16,664 bases of DNA, from positions 1-16,664 of the forward strand of contig JAFQDI010000194.1 in the NCBI GenBank assembly GCA_017416055.1, read 5' to 3'. Source of the stretch: Lachnospiraceae bacterium (GTDB taxonomy: Bacteria; Bacillota_A; Clostridia; Lachnospirales; Lachnospiraceae). Both the position numbers and the translations under genes were made by a program. Below the pieces are notes generated by a model. That model worked only from the letters and a program-made list of their open reading frames with translations, had not been told where the DNA came from and made no database searches. Below, in pieces: positions 1-5,983 of the stretch (its first letter is position 1; every line of letters starts with the position of its first letter).

Positions 1-1
1 A

Positions 2-313
2 TGGAAATATTATGTAAAAAAAACGTGGTATGGCTATAGCCGAAAACAATTAGAAGGTGGTAATTGGTCGGGCGGATTTTTGGGCGATGTTCCTATGACA
101 CCGGAGTCCTTTCAGGCTGGTGAAGTGTTCTGGGGAGAGAAGGAAAAGGATCTATTTTGCTGGGGATTGTTTAAAGATGAAAGGATAGAGAGTATATATC
201 TTGAAGGGAACAAGGTTGAAATTCTGGAGACATCGTACCCCGGGTTGAGACTTTTTTGGTATATGAGGCCGGCGGATGGGAGCATGCCGTATCCATTGGA
301 AGTGTTCTATTAA
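2..313 (+). CDS. Unrecognised protein, C-terminal part (5' truncated by the window)
   Basis: The frame is open from base 2 to the TAA at 311-313, so at least 103 residues of a longer protein are present. The visible part is rich in aromatic residues (W, Y, F) and acidic residues and has no hydrophobic stretch long enough to span a membrane. It therefore looks like a soluble, beta-rich cytoplasmic domain. A TTG at 80 could serve as a start, but the frame continues upstream without a stop and with similar composition, and no good ribosome binding site precedes it. I read it as an entering gene. I do not recognise the family. There is no clear T-tailed hairpin after the stop; a CATGCT/AGCATG stem around 415-446 lacks a T-run. 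The next gene has its own promoter, so this gene is probably a separate unit. Confidence 0.6.
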   Translation, partial: WKYYVKKTWYGYSRKQLEGGNWSGGFLGDVPMTPESFQAGEVFWGEKEKDLFCWGLFKDERIESIYLEGNKVEILETSYPGLRLFWYMRPADGSMPYPLEVFY

Positions 314-470
314 TCTGCGAGGCGTGACTCATGACTGGTAAAAGATTCTCAATTTGACGATTTTGCCGGAGGTTTCCAACAAAAACGAAAATACCAAAAA
401 AATCAAGGGATTTCGCATGCTTTTCGGAGTTTGAGAGCATGAAATCTGAAAAATCTGTATGTCACTGGGG

Positions 471-500
471 TTGAAAAATTTTCGACACCTGCAACATAAT
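471..500 (+). promoter_or_regulatory. Sigma-A-like promoter for the DUF1858 gene
   Basis: TTGAAA (471-476) and CATAAT (495-500) are separated by 18 bases and lie 28 bases before the ATG at 528. An AAAGGAG ribosome binding site follows at 512-518. The hexamers are good but not perfect matches to consensus. Confidence 0.5.
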
Positions 501-527
501 ATGTAACACATAAAGGAGAATAAAACT

Positions 528-740
528 ATGGCAAAGACAGTAAATAAGGATATGATCATCAGCGAGATGCTGCAGATGGACGAGGCGATCGCGCCCATCC
601 TGATGCGTTCCGGCATGCACTGCATTTTCTGCCCCTCCGCTCAGATGGAGACGCTCGAAGAGGCAGCAGCGGTTCACGGAATTGATGTAAACTTCCTGGT
701 AAATGGAATCAACGCATATTTGGCTACAAAAGAAGGCTGA
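528..740 (+). CDS. DUF1858 / hybrid-cluster-protein-associated redox disulfide domain protein
   Basis: This 70-residue protein is almost entirely one DUF1858-type domain. It has an N-terminal helix (about residues 7-28), then Met-His-Cys-Ile-Phe-Cys with the CxxC pair at C32 and C35, then a Glu-rich helix (about 41-49) and a short C-terminal helix. The family is known as a small helical domain with a redox-active or metal-binding CxxC. It occurs alone in Clostridia, next to hybrid cluster proteins, or at the N-terminus of larger redox proteins; its exact reaction is not established. The start is fixed by AAAGGAG nine bases before the ATG. It appears monocistronic. A structured repeat element, not a simple terminator, begins 17 bases after the stop. 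Confidence 0.85.
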   Translation: MAKTVNKDMIISEMLQMDEAIAPILMRSGMHCIFCPSAQMETLEEAAAVHGIDVNFLVNGINAYLATKEG

Positions 741-757
741 TGTTGGGAAATCCGACA

Positions 758-947
758 GGCGATTTTTGGAGATGTGATGAATATCGGAGGGAAATAAACG
801 ATAGAAAAACCCTCTCCGACCGCCGGCACTTAGTGAATCCGAGCGATAACGCGAAGGATGAACTTAGTGTCCGCTGCGAGGAGGAGCGGAGCGAGAGCGT
901 GTTTTTCGGGTTTATTTCCCTCCGACCTCATTTTCGCAAAAATCCCC
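758..947 (+). repeat. Structured repeat element, copy A (candidate ncRNA or hairpin-type mobile element)
   Basis: This is an intergenic inverted-repeat element with nested stems. The outer stem pairs 758-768 with 937-947 (10 of 11 matched). The inner stem pairs 785-799 perfectly with 910-924 (15 bp). The core stem pairs 804-810 with 901-907 and CTCTC 812-816 with GAGAG 893-897. Inside lies a long helix: CGGC 824-827 pairs with G869 and CCG 871-873, with U870 bulged. ACUUAGU 828-834 pairs with ACUUAGU 862-868 around a U-U mismatch. Tandem G-A pairs follow (835-836 with 860-861), then ATCC 837-840 with GGAT 856-859. A competing hairpin pairs TCCGCT 870-875 with AGCGGA 885-890. The core matches the element at 12917-13141 on the other strand, and differences there keep the pairing. 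An 89-codon frame through it is not credible as a gene. Confidence 0.75.
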
Positions 948-959
948 CCACGTTAGGTA

Positions 960-999
960 TTGCTCATAACGCTGCGTCATGTGTTAAACTAGGCAGCGT
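960..999 (+). promoter_or_regulatory. MerR-type promoter with 19-bp spacer and overlapping dyad
   Basis: TTGCTC (960-965) and TAAACT (985-990) are separated by 19 bases. That stretched spacing is the hallmark of promoters activated by MerR-family proteins through DNA distortion. A 7-bp inverted repeat, ACGCTGC (969-975) and GCAGCGT (993-999), brackets the -10. An AAGGAGG ribosome binding site (1000-1006) follows directly. Autoregulation by the MerR protein encoded at 1016 is inferred. Confidence 0.5.
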
Positions 1000-1015
1000 A
1001 AGGAGGTGAAATGCT

Positions 1016-1741
1016 ATGTCAATGTACACGACAGGAGAAATCGCGAAGCTTTGCGGTGTGTCAGTTCGGACTGTTCAGTATTATGACACGAGAAATATCT
1101 TGGTGCCCAGTGAACTGAGTGAGGGCGGACGACGGCTGTATTCGGAGGAAGATTTGAAGCGGATGCAGATCATCTGTTTTCTTCGCGATGCCGGTCTTTC
1201 CATCAACGGAATTGGGGAGTTGCTGTCCGATGAGGACCCGGGCAGTGTAATTTCTATTCTGCTGGATCAGCAGGAGCGGCTTCTTCGGGACGAATTGAAG
1301 GAGCGTCAGGTGAAGCTCAATATGGTGGAGGCGATCAAGCGGGAGCTTAAGAAAACCGACGATTTCTCCGTTGACTCTATTCATGATATAGCGCATGTGA
1401 TGAACAACCGAAAGAAACTGTATCGCGTTCGTATCACCATGCTGATTGTCGGCTTGATCAGCGAAATCTTTGAGACAGGAACCTTCATTTATGGACTCGC
1501 GAAGGGCATCTGGTGGCCGTTTTTGGCTTATCTGCCGGTGCTGGTCGGGGTAGGAGTGTGGATATCCGTGTTCTATTTTAATAAGGTACACTACATCTGT
1601 CCCAAGTGTCACACCGTCTTCAAGCCCCCGTTCAAAGAGGCTTTTTGGGCAAATCATACGCCTACCACCCGAAAACTGACTTGTACCGCCTGCGGTCACA
1701 AGGGTTTTTGCGTGGAGACCTGTGGAGAGGAGGAACAATAA
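1016..1741 (+). CDS. MerR-family regulator with membrane segments and a C-terminal zinc ribbon
   Basis: This 241-residue regulator has a typical MerR winged helix-turn-helix (about residues 4-72; the Thr-Thr-Gly-Glu-Ile-Ala start and the Arg-Arg-Leu-Tyr-Ser wing region are clear), then a coiled-coil dimerisation helix (about 78-113). Instead of a small ligand-binding tail it has two predicted membrane helices (about 138-160 and 167-188). A Cys4 zinc ribbon follows, made of Cys-Pro-Lys-Cys (C195, C198) and Cys-Thr-Ala-Cys (C223, C226), with further cysteines at 232 and 236. MerR proteins usually bind a dyad in a 19-bp-spaced promoter, and such a promoter lies just upstream. AAGGAGG nine bases before the ATG fixes the start. 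The next gene starts immediately after the stop codon, and the operon encodes an ABC exporter. I infer that this protein senses a membrane or envelope signal and controls its own operon. Confidence 0.85.
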   Translation: MSMYTTGEIAKLCGVSVRTVQYYDTRNILVPSELSEGGRRLYSEEDLKRMQIICFLRDAGLSINGIGELLSDEDPGSVISILLDQQERLLRDELKERQVKLNMVEAIKRELKKTDDFSVDSIHDIAHVMNNRKKLYRVRITMLIVGLISEIFETGTFIYGLAKGIWWPFLAYLPVLVGVGVWISVFYFNKVHYICPKCHTVFKPPFKEAFWANHTPTTRKLTCTACGHKGFCVETCGEEEQ

Positions 1742-1945
1742 ATGGATCAACTCATGGAATTTCTGCCCTTTCTGATCCCGCTGGTGATCGTCCAGTTCGG
1801 ACTGCTGGGGTACACCCTGTATCACATTCTGACCCATAAGACCTACAAGCGCGGAAACCGCACGCTGTGGCTGGTGGTAGTACTGGTGCTCATGAATTAT
1901 GTCGGCCCCATTCTCTATTTCCTGTTGGGCAAGGAGGATGCATGA
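1742..1945 (+). CDS. Small membrane protein, PLDc_N-like
   Basis: This 67-residue protein has two hydrophobic helices (about residues 7-29 and 42-62) around a short basic loop. The Asn-Tyr-Val-Gly-Pro-Ile-Leu-Tyr-Phe-Leu-Leu-Gly-Lys segment near the end is typical of the phospholipase D nuclease N-terminal (PLDc_N) domain, which is also found at the start of cardiolipin synthases and as stand-alone proteins beside ABC exporters. The catalytic part of phospholipase D is absent, so it is not an enzyme by itself. The ATG follows the MerR stop codon with no gap, and GAGAGGAGG within the MerR tail is its ribosome binding site. Its stop overlaps the ATPase start region. It is probably an accessory or immunity-like subunit of the transporter, which is an inference from position. 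Confidence 0.75.
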   Translation: MDQLMEFLPFLIPLVIVQFGLLGYTLYHILTHKTYKRGNRTLWLVVVLVLMNYVGPILYFLLGKEDA

Positions 1946-2844
1946 TGGAGATGCTCCGAATCGAAAACCTGTATAAGCGGTTTGGGGACAAGGAAGTGCT
2001 GCGGGGGCTGAATCTGTCCGTGCCGGAGCACAGTATCTTCGGCTTTGTGGGAAAGAACGGTGCCGGAAAGACAACCACCATGAAAACAGTGCTTGGTTTA
2101 TTGAATGTGGACGCAGGCAATATTTTCGTCAATGAAATGCCGGTAACGTACGGTCAGACTGAAACCAACCGTTATGTAGGTTATCTGCCCGATGTGCCGG
2201 AGTTCTATCCTTTCATGACGGCACCGGAATATCTCGCCTTTTGCGGGGAAATCACCGGAATGAAGAGGGCGGAGATTAAAAACCGCACGGAGGAGTTACT
2301 TGCGTTGGTGGGTCTTGAGGGAGAAAAGCATCGGATCAAAGGCTTTTCCCGCGGAATGAAGCAGCGGCTGGGCATCGCGCAGGCGTTGTTTAACCGGCCG
2401 AAGCTGTTGATCTGTGACGAGCCCACGTCGGCACTGGATCCGGTGGGGCGAAAAGAGATATTAGATGTGCTTCTGGCCGCGAGAGTGGAGACGACGGTGC
2501 TGTTTTCCACCCACATCTTGTCGGATGTGGAGAAGATCTGCACCGACGTGGCCTTTTTGGACCAGGGAAAAGTTCGGGTGCAGGGAACTCTTTCCGAAGT
2601 AAAATCGGTTTATCGGCGGGAAAGTTATTTGTTGGAGACAGAATGCCCAGAAGATGCGCGCGTGCTGAGCGAGGCATTCCCCGTGCTGCAGTACGACGGA
2701 GGCTACCGACTGCAGTTTGATGAAACTATCTGCGACGTGTCTGCGGTGCTCCGTGTTCTGGCAGACCGAAAGATCTCCGTGGTCAAATTGGAGCGGCAGG
2801 AGCCGACGCTGGAATCTTTGTTCATGGAGGTGGTGGAGAAATGA
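1945..2844 (+). CDS. ABC transporter ATP-binding protein (ABC-2 exporter type)
   Basis: This 299-residue ATPase would power the membrane partner encoded next. Walker A (Gly-Lys-Asn-Gly-Ala-Gly-Lys-Thr-Thr) is near residue 40. The signature motif is the exporter-type variant Phe-Ser-Arg-Gly-Met-Lys-Gln-Arg, near residue 136. Walker B plus the catalytic Glu (Leu-Leu-Ile-Cys-Asp-Glu-Pro-Thr-Ser-Ala-Leu-Asp) and the switch His (Ser-Thr-His-Ile-Leu-Ser-Asp) follow. A C-terminal domain of about 80 residues is typical of the CcmA/NatA/BcrA-like ABC-2 group. AAGGAGG at 1931-1937 stands seven bases before the ATG at 1945. The ATG at 1942, which overlaps the previous TGA, would add one Met and is also possible. 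The substrate is unknown; relatives export antimicrobial peptides, ions or lipids. Confidence 0.9.
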   Translation: MEMLRIENLYKRFGDKEVLRGLNLSVPEHSIFGFVGKNGAGKTTTMKTVLGLLNVDAGNIFVNEMPVTYGQTETNRYVGYLPDVPEFYPFMTAPEYLAFCGEITGMKRAEIKNRTEELLALVGLEGEKHRIKGFSRGMKQRLGIAQALFNRPKLLICDEPTSALDPVGRKEILDVLLAARVETTVLFSTHILSDVEKICTDVAFLDQGKVRVQGTLSEVKSVYRRESYLLETECPEDARVLSEAFPVLQYDGGYRLQFDETICDVSAVLRVLADRKISVVKLERQEPTLESLFMEVVEK

Positions 2845-3611
2845 AAACTTGGAACGCCTTGATGAAGAAAGAGTGGATTGAGCAGGTTCGCACCGGAAAA
2901 CTGATGATTTTAAGTGCCATTTTCGTACTGTTTGGCATCATGAACCCCGCCATCGCAAAGCTGACACCGTGGCTGTTGAAAATGATGGCTGACTCTCTGG
3001 CAGAGAGCGGGATGATTATTACCGATATCTCTGTGAGCGCACTGGATTCCTGGGTACAATTTTTCAAAAACATGCCCATCGCACTGATTGTCTTTGTTTT
3101 GGTGGAGGGCGGTATTTTCACGAGAGAATACCAGTCCGGCACGCTGGTGCTCACACTGACCAAAGGCCTTGATCGGAAAATGGTGGTACTCACAAAGGCG
3201 GCAATTCTTTTTCTGCTGTGGTCAGCGGGATACTGGCTCTGCTTCGGAATCACCTACGGATACAACATGTACTTTTGGGACAATGCGGCCGCAAGTCATC
3301 TGCTGTTTTCCGTGATCGGATGGTGGCTGTTCGGCGTGTGGGTGATTGCGCTTATGGTGCTGTTTTCCTCCGTGGCCACGGCGAACACAGGAGTGTTTTT
3401 GGGCGCGGGAGGCAGCGCATTGGCGGCTTATCTGATGACCATTTTCCCGAAGCTAAAAACTTATTCTCCGGCGATGCTTACGGAGGCGAATGCGCTGATC
3501 TATGGAAAAGAGAAGCCGACAGAGTACATGACTGCCATCGCGGTGGCGGCAGTGACCGGAATCCTCTGTCTTGCCGGAAGTCTGATTCTAATCAAAAAGA
3601 AAAAACTGTGA
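2841..3611 (+). CDS. ABC-2 type transporter permease
   Basis: This 256-residue integral membrane protein starts inside the ATPase stop (ATGA overlap at 2841), a translational-coupling arrangement. It has the layout of NatB/ABC-2 type permeases. A short cytoplasmic N-terminus contains Lys-Lys-Glu-Trp-Ile-Glu and is followed by a first helix (about residues 21-42). An outward stretch to about residue 70 is followed by a helix near 75-92 and a Thr-Arg-Glu-Tyr-Gln-Ser-Gly-Thr segment near 95-103, the usual coupling region of this family. Helices near 115-135, 150-176, 180-200 and 228-250 follow, with a Lys-rich cytoplasmic end. It would form the transport channel with the preceding ATPase. The substrate cannot be read from the sequence. 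A terminator follows six bases after the stop. Confidence 0.88.
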   Translation: MKTWNALMKKEWIEQVRTGKLMILSAIFVLFGIMNPAIAKLTPWLLKMMADSLAESGMIITDISVSALDSWVQFFKNMPIALIVFVLVEGGIFTREYQSGTLVLTLTKGLDRKMVVLTKAAILFLLWSAGYWLCFGITYGYNMYFWDNAAASHLLFSVIGWWLFGVWVIALMVLFSSVATANTGVFLGAGGSALAAYLMTIFPKLKTYSPAMLTEANALIYGKEKPTEYMTAIAVAAVTGILCLAGSLILIKKKKL

Positions 3612-3617
3612 GAAAAT

Positions 3618-3655
3618 GATGCTGTCCAAAACTGCGGACGGCATCTTTTCTTTTT
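3618..3655 (+). terminator. Rho-independent terminator of the MerR-ABC operon
   Basis: GATGCTGTCC (3618-3627) pairs with GGACGGCATC (3636-3645), with one T-G wobble and an 8-base loop. TTTTCTTTTT follows at 3646-3655. Confidence 0.9.
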
Positions 3656-3698
3656 GCCAGGCATATAGCATACCAAGGAAACCTTACGGTGAAATGAA

Positions 3699-4277
3699 AT
3701 GCTTAACTATTTGTGGGCCGGAATGTTGATTTTTGGCGTGTTGTGGGGAGTTTTGCAGGGAAAAGGGGCGGAACTGACGCAGGCGGTGCTGGACGGAGGC
3801 CGCTCGGCGGTGGAGCTTTCTCTGACGTTGCTGGGGGCGATGGCCATTTGGACGGGATTGATGGAGATTGCAGAAAAGTGTGGCATTTTACAGGGGATTC
3901 ACCGGCTGCTCCGTCCGGTAATCCGTTGGCTGTTTCCCGACTTGCCGGAGGATCACCCCGCCACTGAATCAATTTCCATGAACTTTGCGGCGAATATACT
4001 TGGCTTAGGGAATGCGGCCACGCCGGCGGCATTGAAGGCGATGAAAGAACTGCAGGAGCTTCAGACCGACAAATACACCGCAAGCGATGAAATGTGTACC
4101 TTCTTAATTATCAATATTTCATCGCTGCAGCTGATCCCTATCAACATGATCATCTATCGCAGTCAGTACGGCTCGGTGAATCCTGCGATGATTACGGTGC
4201 CGGTGCTGATCGCGACGGTGGCCAGCACGGTGGTGGGGGTTGTAATGTGTAAGGTGCTTCGGGGAAGGAGGGCGTAA
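3699..4277 (+). CDS. spmA: Spore maturation protein A
   Basis: This 192-residue membrane protein has several hydrophobic helices (about residues 3-20, 37-55, 129-147 and 160-182). It carries the conserved Asn-Phe-Ala-Ala-Asn-Ile-Leu-Gly-Leu-Gly-Asn-Ala-Ala-Thr-Pro block near residues 94-108, characteristic of SpmA and its nucleoside-recognition (Gate) fold. In Bacillus subtilis SpmA and SpmB are needed for normal dehydration of the spore core and for heat resistance; the molecular activity is unknown. Length matches the family. The start is preceded by GGTGAAATGAA, a modest ribosome binding site. spmB begins one base after the stop codon, so the two are co-transcribed. The pair marks the host as an endospore former or a recent descendant of one. 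Confidence 0.92.
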   Translation: MLNYLWAGMLIFGVLWGVLQGKGAELTQAVLDGGRSAVELSLTLLGAMAIWTGLMEIAEKCGILQGIHRLLRPVIRWLFPDLPEDHPATESISMNFAANILGLGNAATPAALKAMKELQELQTDKYTASDEMCTFLIINISSLQLIPINMIIYRSQYGSVNPAMITVPVLIATVASTVVGVVMCKVLRGRRA

Positions 4278-4278
4278 G

Positions 4279-4824
4279 ATGCAGTTGTTCATTTATATTT
4301 CAAACCTATTAGTCCCGATGTTCATTCTTTTTGTGGCGGCATCGGGGCTCATGCATCGTCGGCCGGTGTTTGATGACTTTCTTCGCGGCGCAAAGAGCGG
4401 GTTGAAGACTACAGTGGAGATTCTACCATCTCTGGTGGGGCTGATCATGGCGGTGCAGGTGCTCCGGGCATCGGGATTTATGGAGGAGATTGCCGGCTGG
4501 CTGGGGGCACTGATTCCGGAGAATGTGTTGCCGGGGAGCGTGATCCCGGCTCTTTTGGTGCGAATGTTTTCCAACTCGGCAGCCACGGGGCTGGCACTGG
4601 ATGTGTTTGAGCAGTACGGGCCGGATTCGCTGCCGGGCCTGATCGTATCCATTGGGCTTGGTGCGACAGAGAGCCTGTTTTATGTAATGAGCGTGTACCT
4701 CGGGTCAGTGGGCGTGCGAAAGAGCCGCTACATTTTGCCGGGGGCATTGGCGGCGACGGCAGCAGGGCTTATCGTGAGTGTGATGCTGGCCGGGTGGGTG
4801 TATCAAAATGGACTACACACATAA
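4279..4824 (+). CDS. spmB: Spore maturation protein B
   Basis: This 181-residue membrane protein is the usual partner of SpmA. Hydrophobic helices lie at about residues 3-22, 44-64, 113-140 and 150-174. The Pro-Ser-Leu-Val-Gly-Leu segment, the Arg-Met-Phe-Ser-Asn-Ser-Ala-Ala-Thr-Gly block (about residues 94-103) and Gly-Ala-Thr-Glu-Ser-Leu-Phe-Tyr (about residues 128-135) are family hallmarks. Length is normal. GGAAGGAGGG inside the end of spmA supplies the ribosome binding site. SpmA and SpmB are thought to act together in the forespore or its membranes during core dehydration, which is known from Bacillus genetics. No T-tailed hairpin follows the stop, so read-through into the kinase gene at 4950 is possible. 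Confidence 0.92.
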   Translation: MQLFIYISNLLVPMFILFVAASGLMHRRPVFDDFLRGAKSGLKTTVEILPSLVGLIMAVQVLRASGFMEEIAGWLGALIPENVLPGSVIPALLVRMFSNSAATGLALDVFEQYGPDSLPGLIVSIGLGATESLFYVMSVYLGSVGVRKSRYILPGALAATAAGLIVSVMLAGWVYQNGLHT

Positions 4825-4864
4825 TTCTGTGTTTTTATGAAGGGACTTGTTTTTCACCATATTT

Positions 4865-4904
4865 TATAATAAAATGGAGAACAGAACAATTGTGTTTACA
4901 ATTG
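4865..4904 (+). promoter_or_regulatory. Probable promoter -10 and operator-like dyad ahead of the first kinase gene
   Basis: A perfect TATAAT lies at 4865-4870, although no convincing -35 is found at the right distance. Just downstream, CAATTGT (4887-4893) and ACAATTG (4898-4904) form a perfect 7-4-7 dyad where a repressor could block transcription. The regulator is not identified. Confidence 0.4.
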
Positions 4905-4949
4905 CCGAGCAAATAAAGATGGAAAAACAATCAAAATATGAGGGTGAAA

Positions 4950-5897
4950 ATGAATTACGTAATCGGTATGGATTCAGGTGGAACAAAGACGGAAACTGTA
5001 GTGGTAGATGAGCGGGGACGTATTTTGCTTCGGGATATCAGCCCAGGATGCAATGTGCTGGATATCGGATTTGAGGAAGGAGAGAAACGGATGAGGGCCA
5101 TTCTGGAACGGGTCAAGGCGGCCGTTCCGGGCGAGGCGGCGGCTCTGTTTGGAGCGTTTGCCGGATCATCCAACACCAGACCGTTCCTTGTGGACGTGGT
5201 GCGGAAATGCTCCGGGATTCCTTGCGTTCGCATTGAGAGCGATGCCATCTGTATCATAACAGGAACGCTGGGTAAAGAGCAGGATGGCGGCTCGATGATC
5301 TGTGGAACGGGCTGCTCTCTGGTTTTGCGGATCGAAGGAAAGAAGGCGTTCCATATTGGCGGTCGTGGATACATGATCGATACCGGTGGCAGCGGTTATG
5401 AGCTGGGCAAAGAGGCGCTGAGATATGCGTTCCGCGCATATGAAGGCCGTGGAGAGGCGACCGTATTAAATGAATTGCTGGAGAAGCAGCTGGGCAAGGC
5501 CCTCCCGGACAGCATGGTAGAGATCTATTCCGGCGGAAGAGCGAAGATAGCGTCCTTTGCCGGCCTGGTATTCGAGGGGCATGCGATGGGCGACCGTATC
5601 TGTCATCAGATTGTCGATCAGGAGTCGACGAAACTGGCAGAGCTGACCTGGGCAGCGGAAAAACATTTCCCCGGGGAGTTCTCTGTGGTGATGAATGGCG
5701 GGATTTTCAACGCATTTCCGGATTATGCAAACCTGGTGAAGGCGAAATCGTCCCCGAGAGCGAAGATGATCCTCGCAACGGTTCCACCTGTGTACGGAAG
5801 CGTGGTGGAAGCGTTCGCAGATACAGGACACGTCTGCGACGAGGCATTCAAAGAGACGTTTATGGCAGAGTATAGAGAGCTGAAGAGTCGGCAGTGA
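4950..5897 (+). CDS. BadF/BadG/BcrA/BcrD-type ATPase, N-acetylglucosamine-kinase-like (first paralogue)
   Basis: This 315-residue protein is an ASKHA-fold kinase. The phosphate-1 loop Asp-Ser-Gly-Gly-Thr-Lys-Thr is at residues 8-14, the phosphate-2 region Gly-Thr-Gly-Cys-Ser at 119-123, and Asp-Thr-Gly-Gly-Ser-Gly at 144-149. The adenosine-side Met-Asn-Gly-Gly-Ile is at 248-252. The length fits the sugar-kinase branch of the BadF family, which includes eukaryotic NAGK and clostridial GlcNAc/MurNAc kinase, rather than benzoyl-CoA reductase activators, whose Fe-S cysteine pattern is absent. It likely phosphorylates an amino sugar in the cytoplasm. The ATG at 4950 is preferred over 4938 because GAGGGTG (4940-4946) precedes it. 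A paralogue with about 60% identity by eye lies at 14825. It stands alone between spmB and the two-component genes, so context does not reveal its substrate. Confidence 0.82.
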   Translation: MNYVIGMDSGGTKTETVVVDERGRILLRDISPGCNVLDIGFEEGEKRMRAILERVKAAVPGEAAALFGAFAGSSNTRPFLVDVVRKCSGIPCVRIESDAICIITGTLGKEQDGGSMICGTGCSLVLRIEGKKAFHIGGRGYMIDTGGSGYELGKEALRYAFRAYEGRGEATVLNELLEKQLGKALPDSMVEIYSGGRAKIASFAGLVFEGHAMGDRICHQIVDQESTKLAELTWAAEKHFPGEFSVVMNGGIFNAFPDYANLVKAKSSPRAKMILATVPPVYGSVVEAFADTGHVCDEAFKETFMAEYRELKSRQ

Positions 5898-5953
5898 GGA
5901 AACGGTTTAGAATCAATAGTATGACAATTCTGTAATCGTATTTCCCGCACAAA

Positions 5954-5977
5954 TATGCTATGATACTGCTAAGGAGG
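5954..5977 (+). promoter_or_regulatory. Probable -10 and strong ribosome binding site of the response regulator gene
   Basis: TATGCT (5954-5959) and the overlapping TATGAT (5959-5964) are -10 candidates. AAGGAGG (5971-5977) stands six bases before the ATG at 5984. The -35 is weak (TGTAAT at 5931-5936 with a 17-base spacer), which may mean activator dependence. Confidence 0.35.
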
Positions 5978-5983
5978 TGCGCT

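Noticed and set aside
415..446. Terminator after the left-edge gene
   Set aside because: A CATGCT/AGCATG stem can form, but it is short, has a long loop and no T-run.
758..947. CRISPR array or retron-like ncRNA
   Set aside because: There are no regularly spaced repeats and spacers. Although the nested inverted repeats recall retron a1/a2 ends, no reverse transcriptase is encoded in the window.
740..1009. An 89-codon + frame across the intergenic region
   Set aside because: It runs through the structured repeat and its translation has no domain character or ribosome binding site. The element itself explains the region.
1061..2074. A 337-codon - frame opposite the MerR gene
   Set aside because: It is antisense to three well-supported genes and has no family features or ribosome binding site, so it is a shadow of the coding strand.
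4950..5897. Benzoyl-CoA or 2-hydroxyacyl-CoA dehydratase activator
   Set aside because: Members of the BadF family with that role are shorter and carry conserved cysteines for a bridging Fe-S cluster. No dehydratase genes are nearby, and the length and context fit a sugar kinase better.
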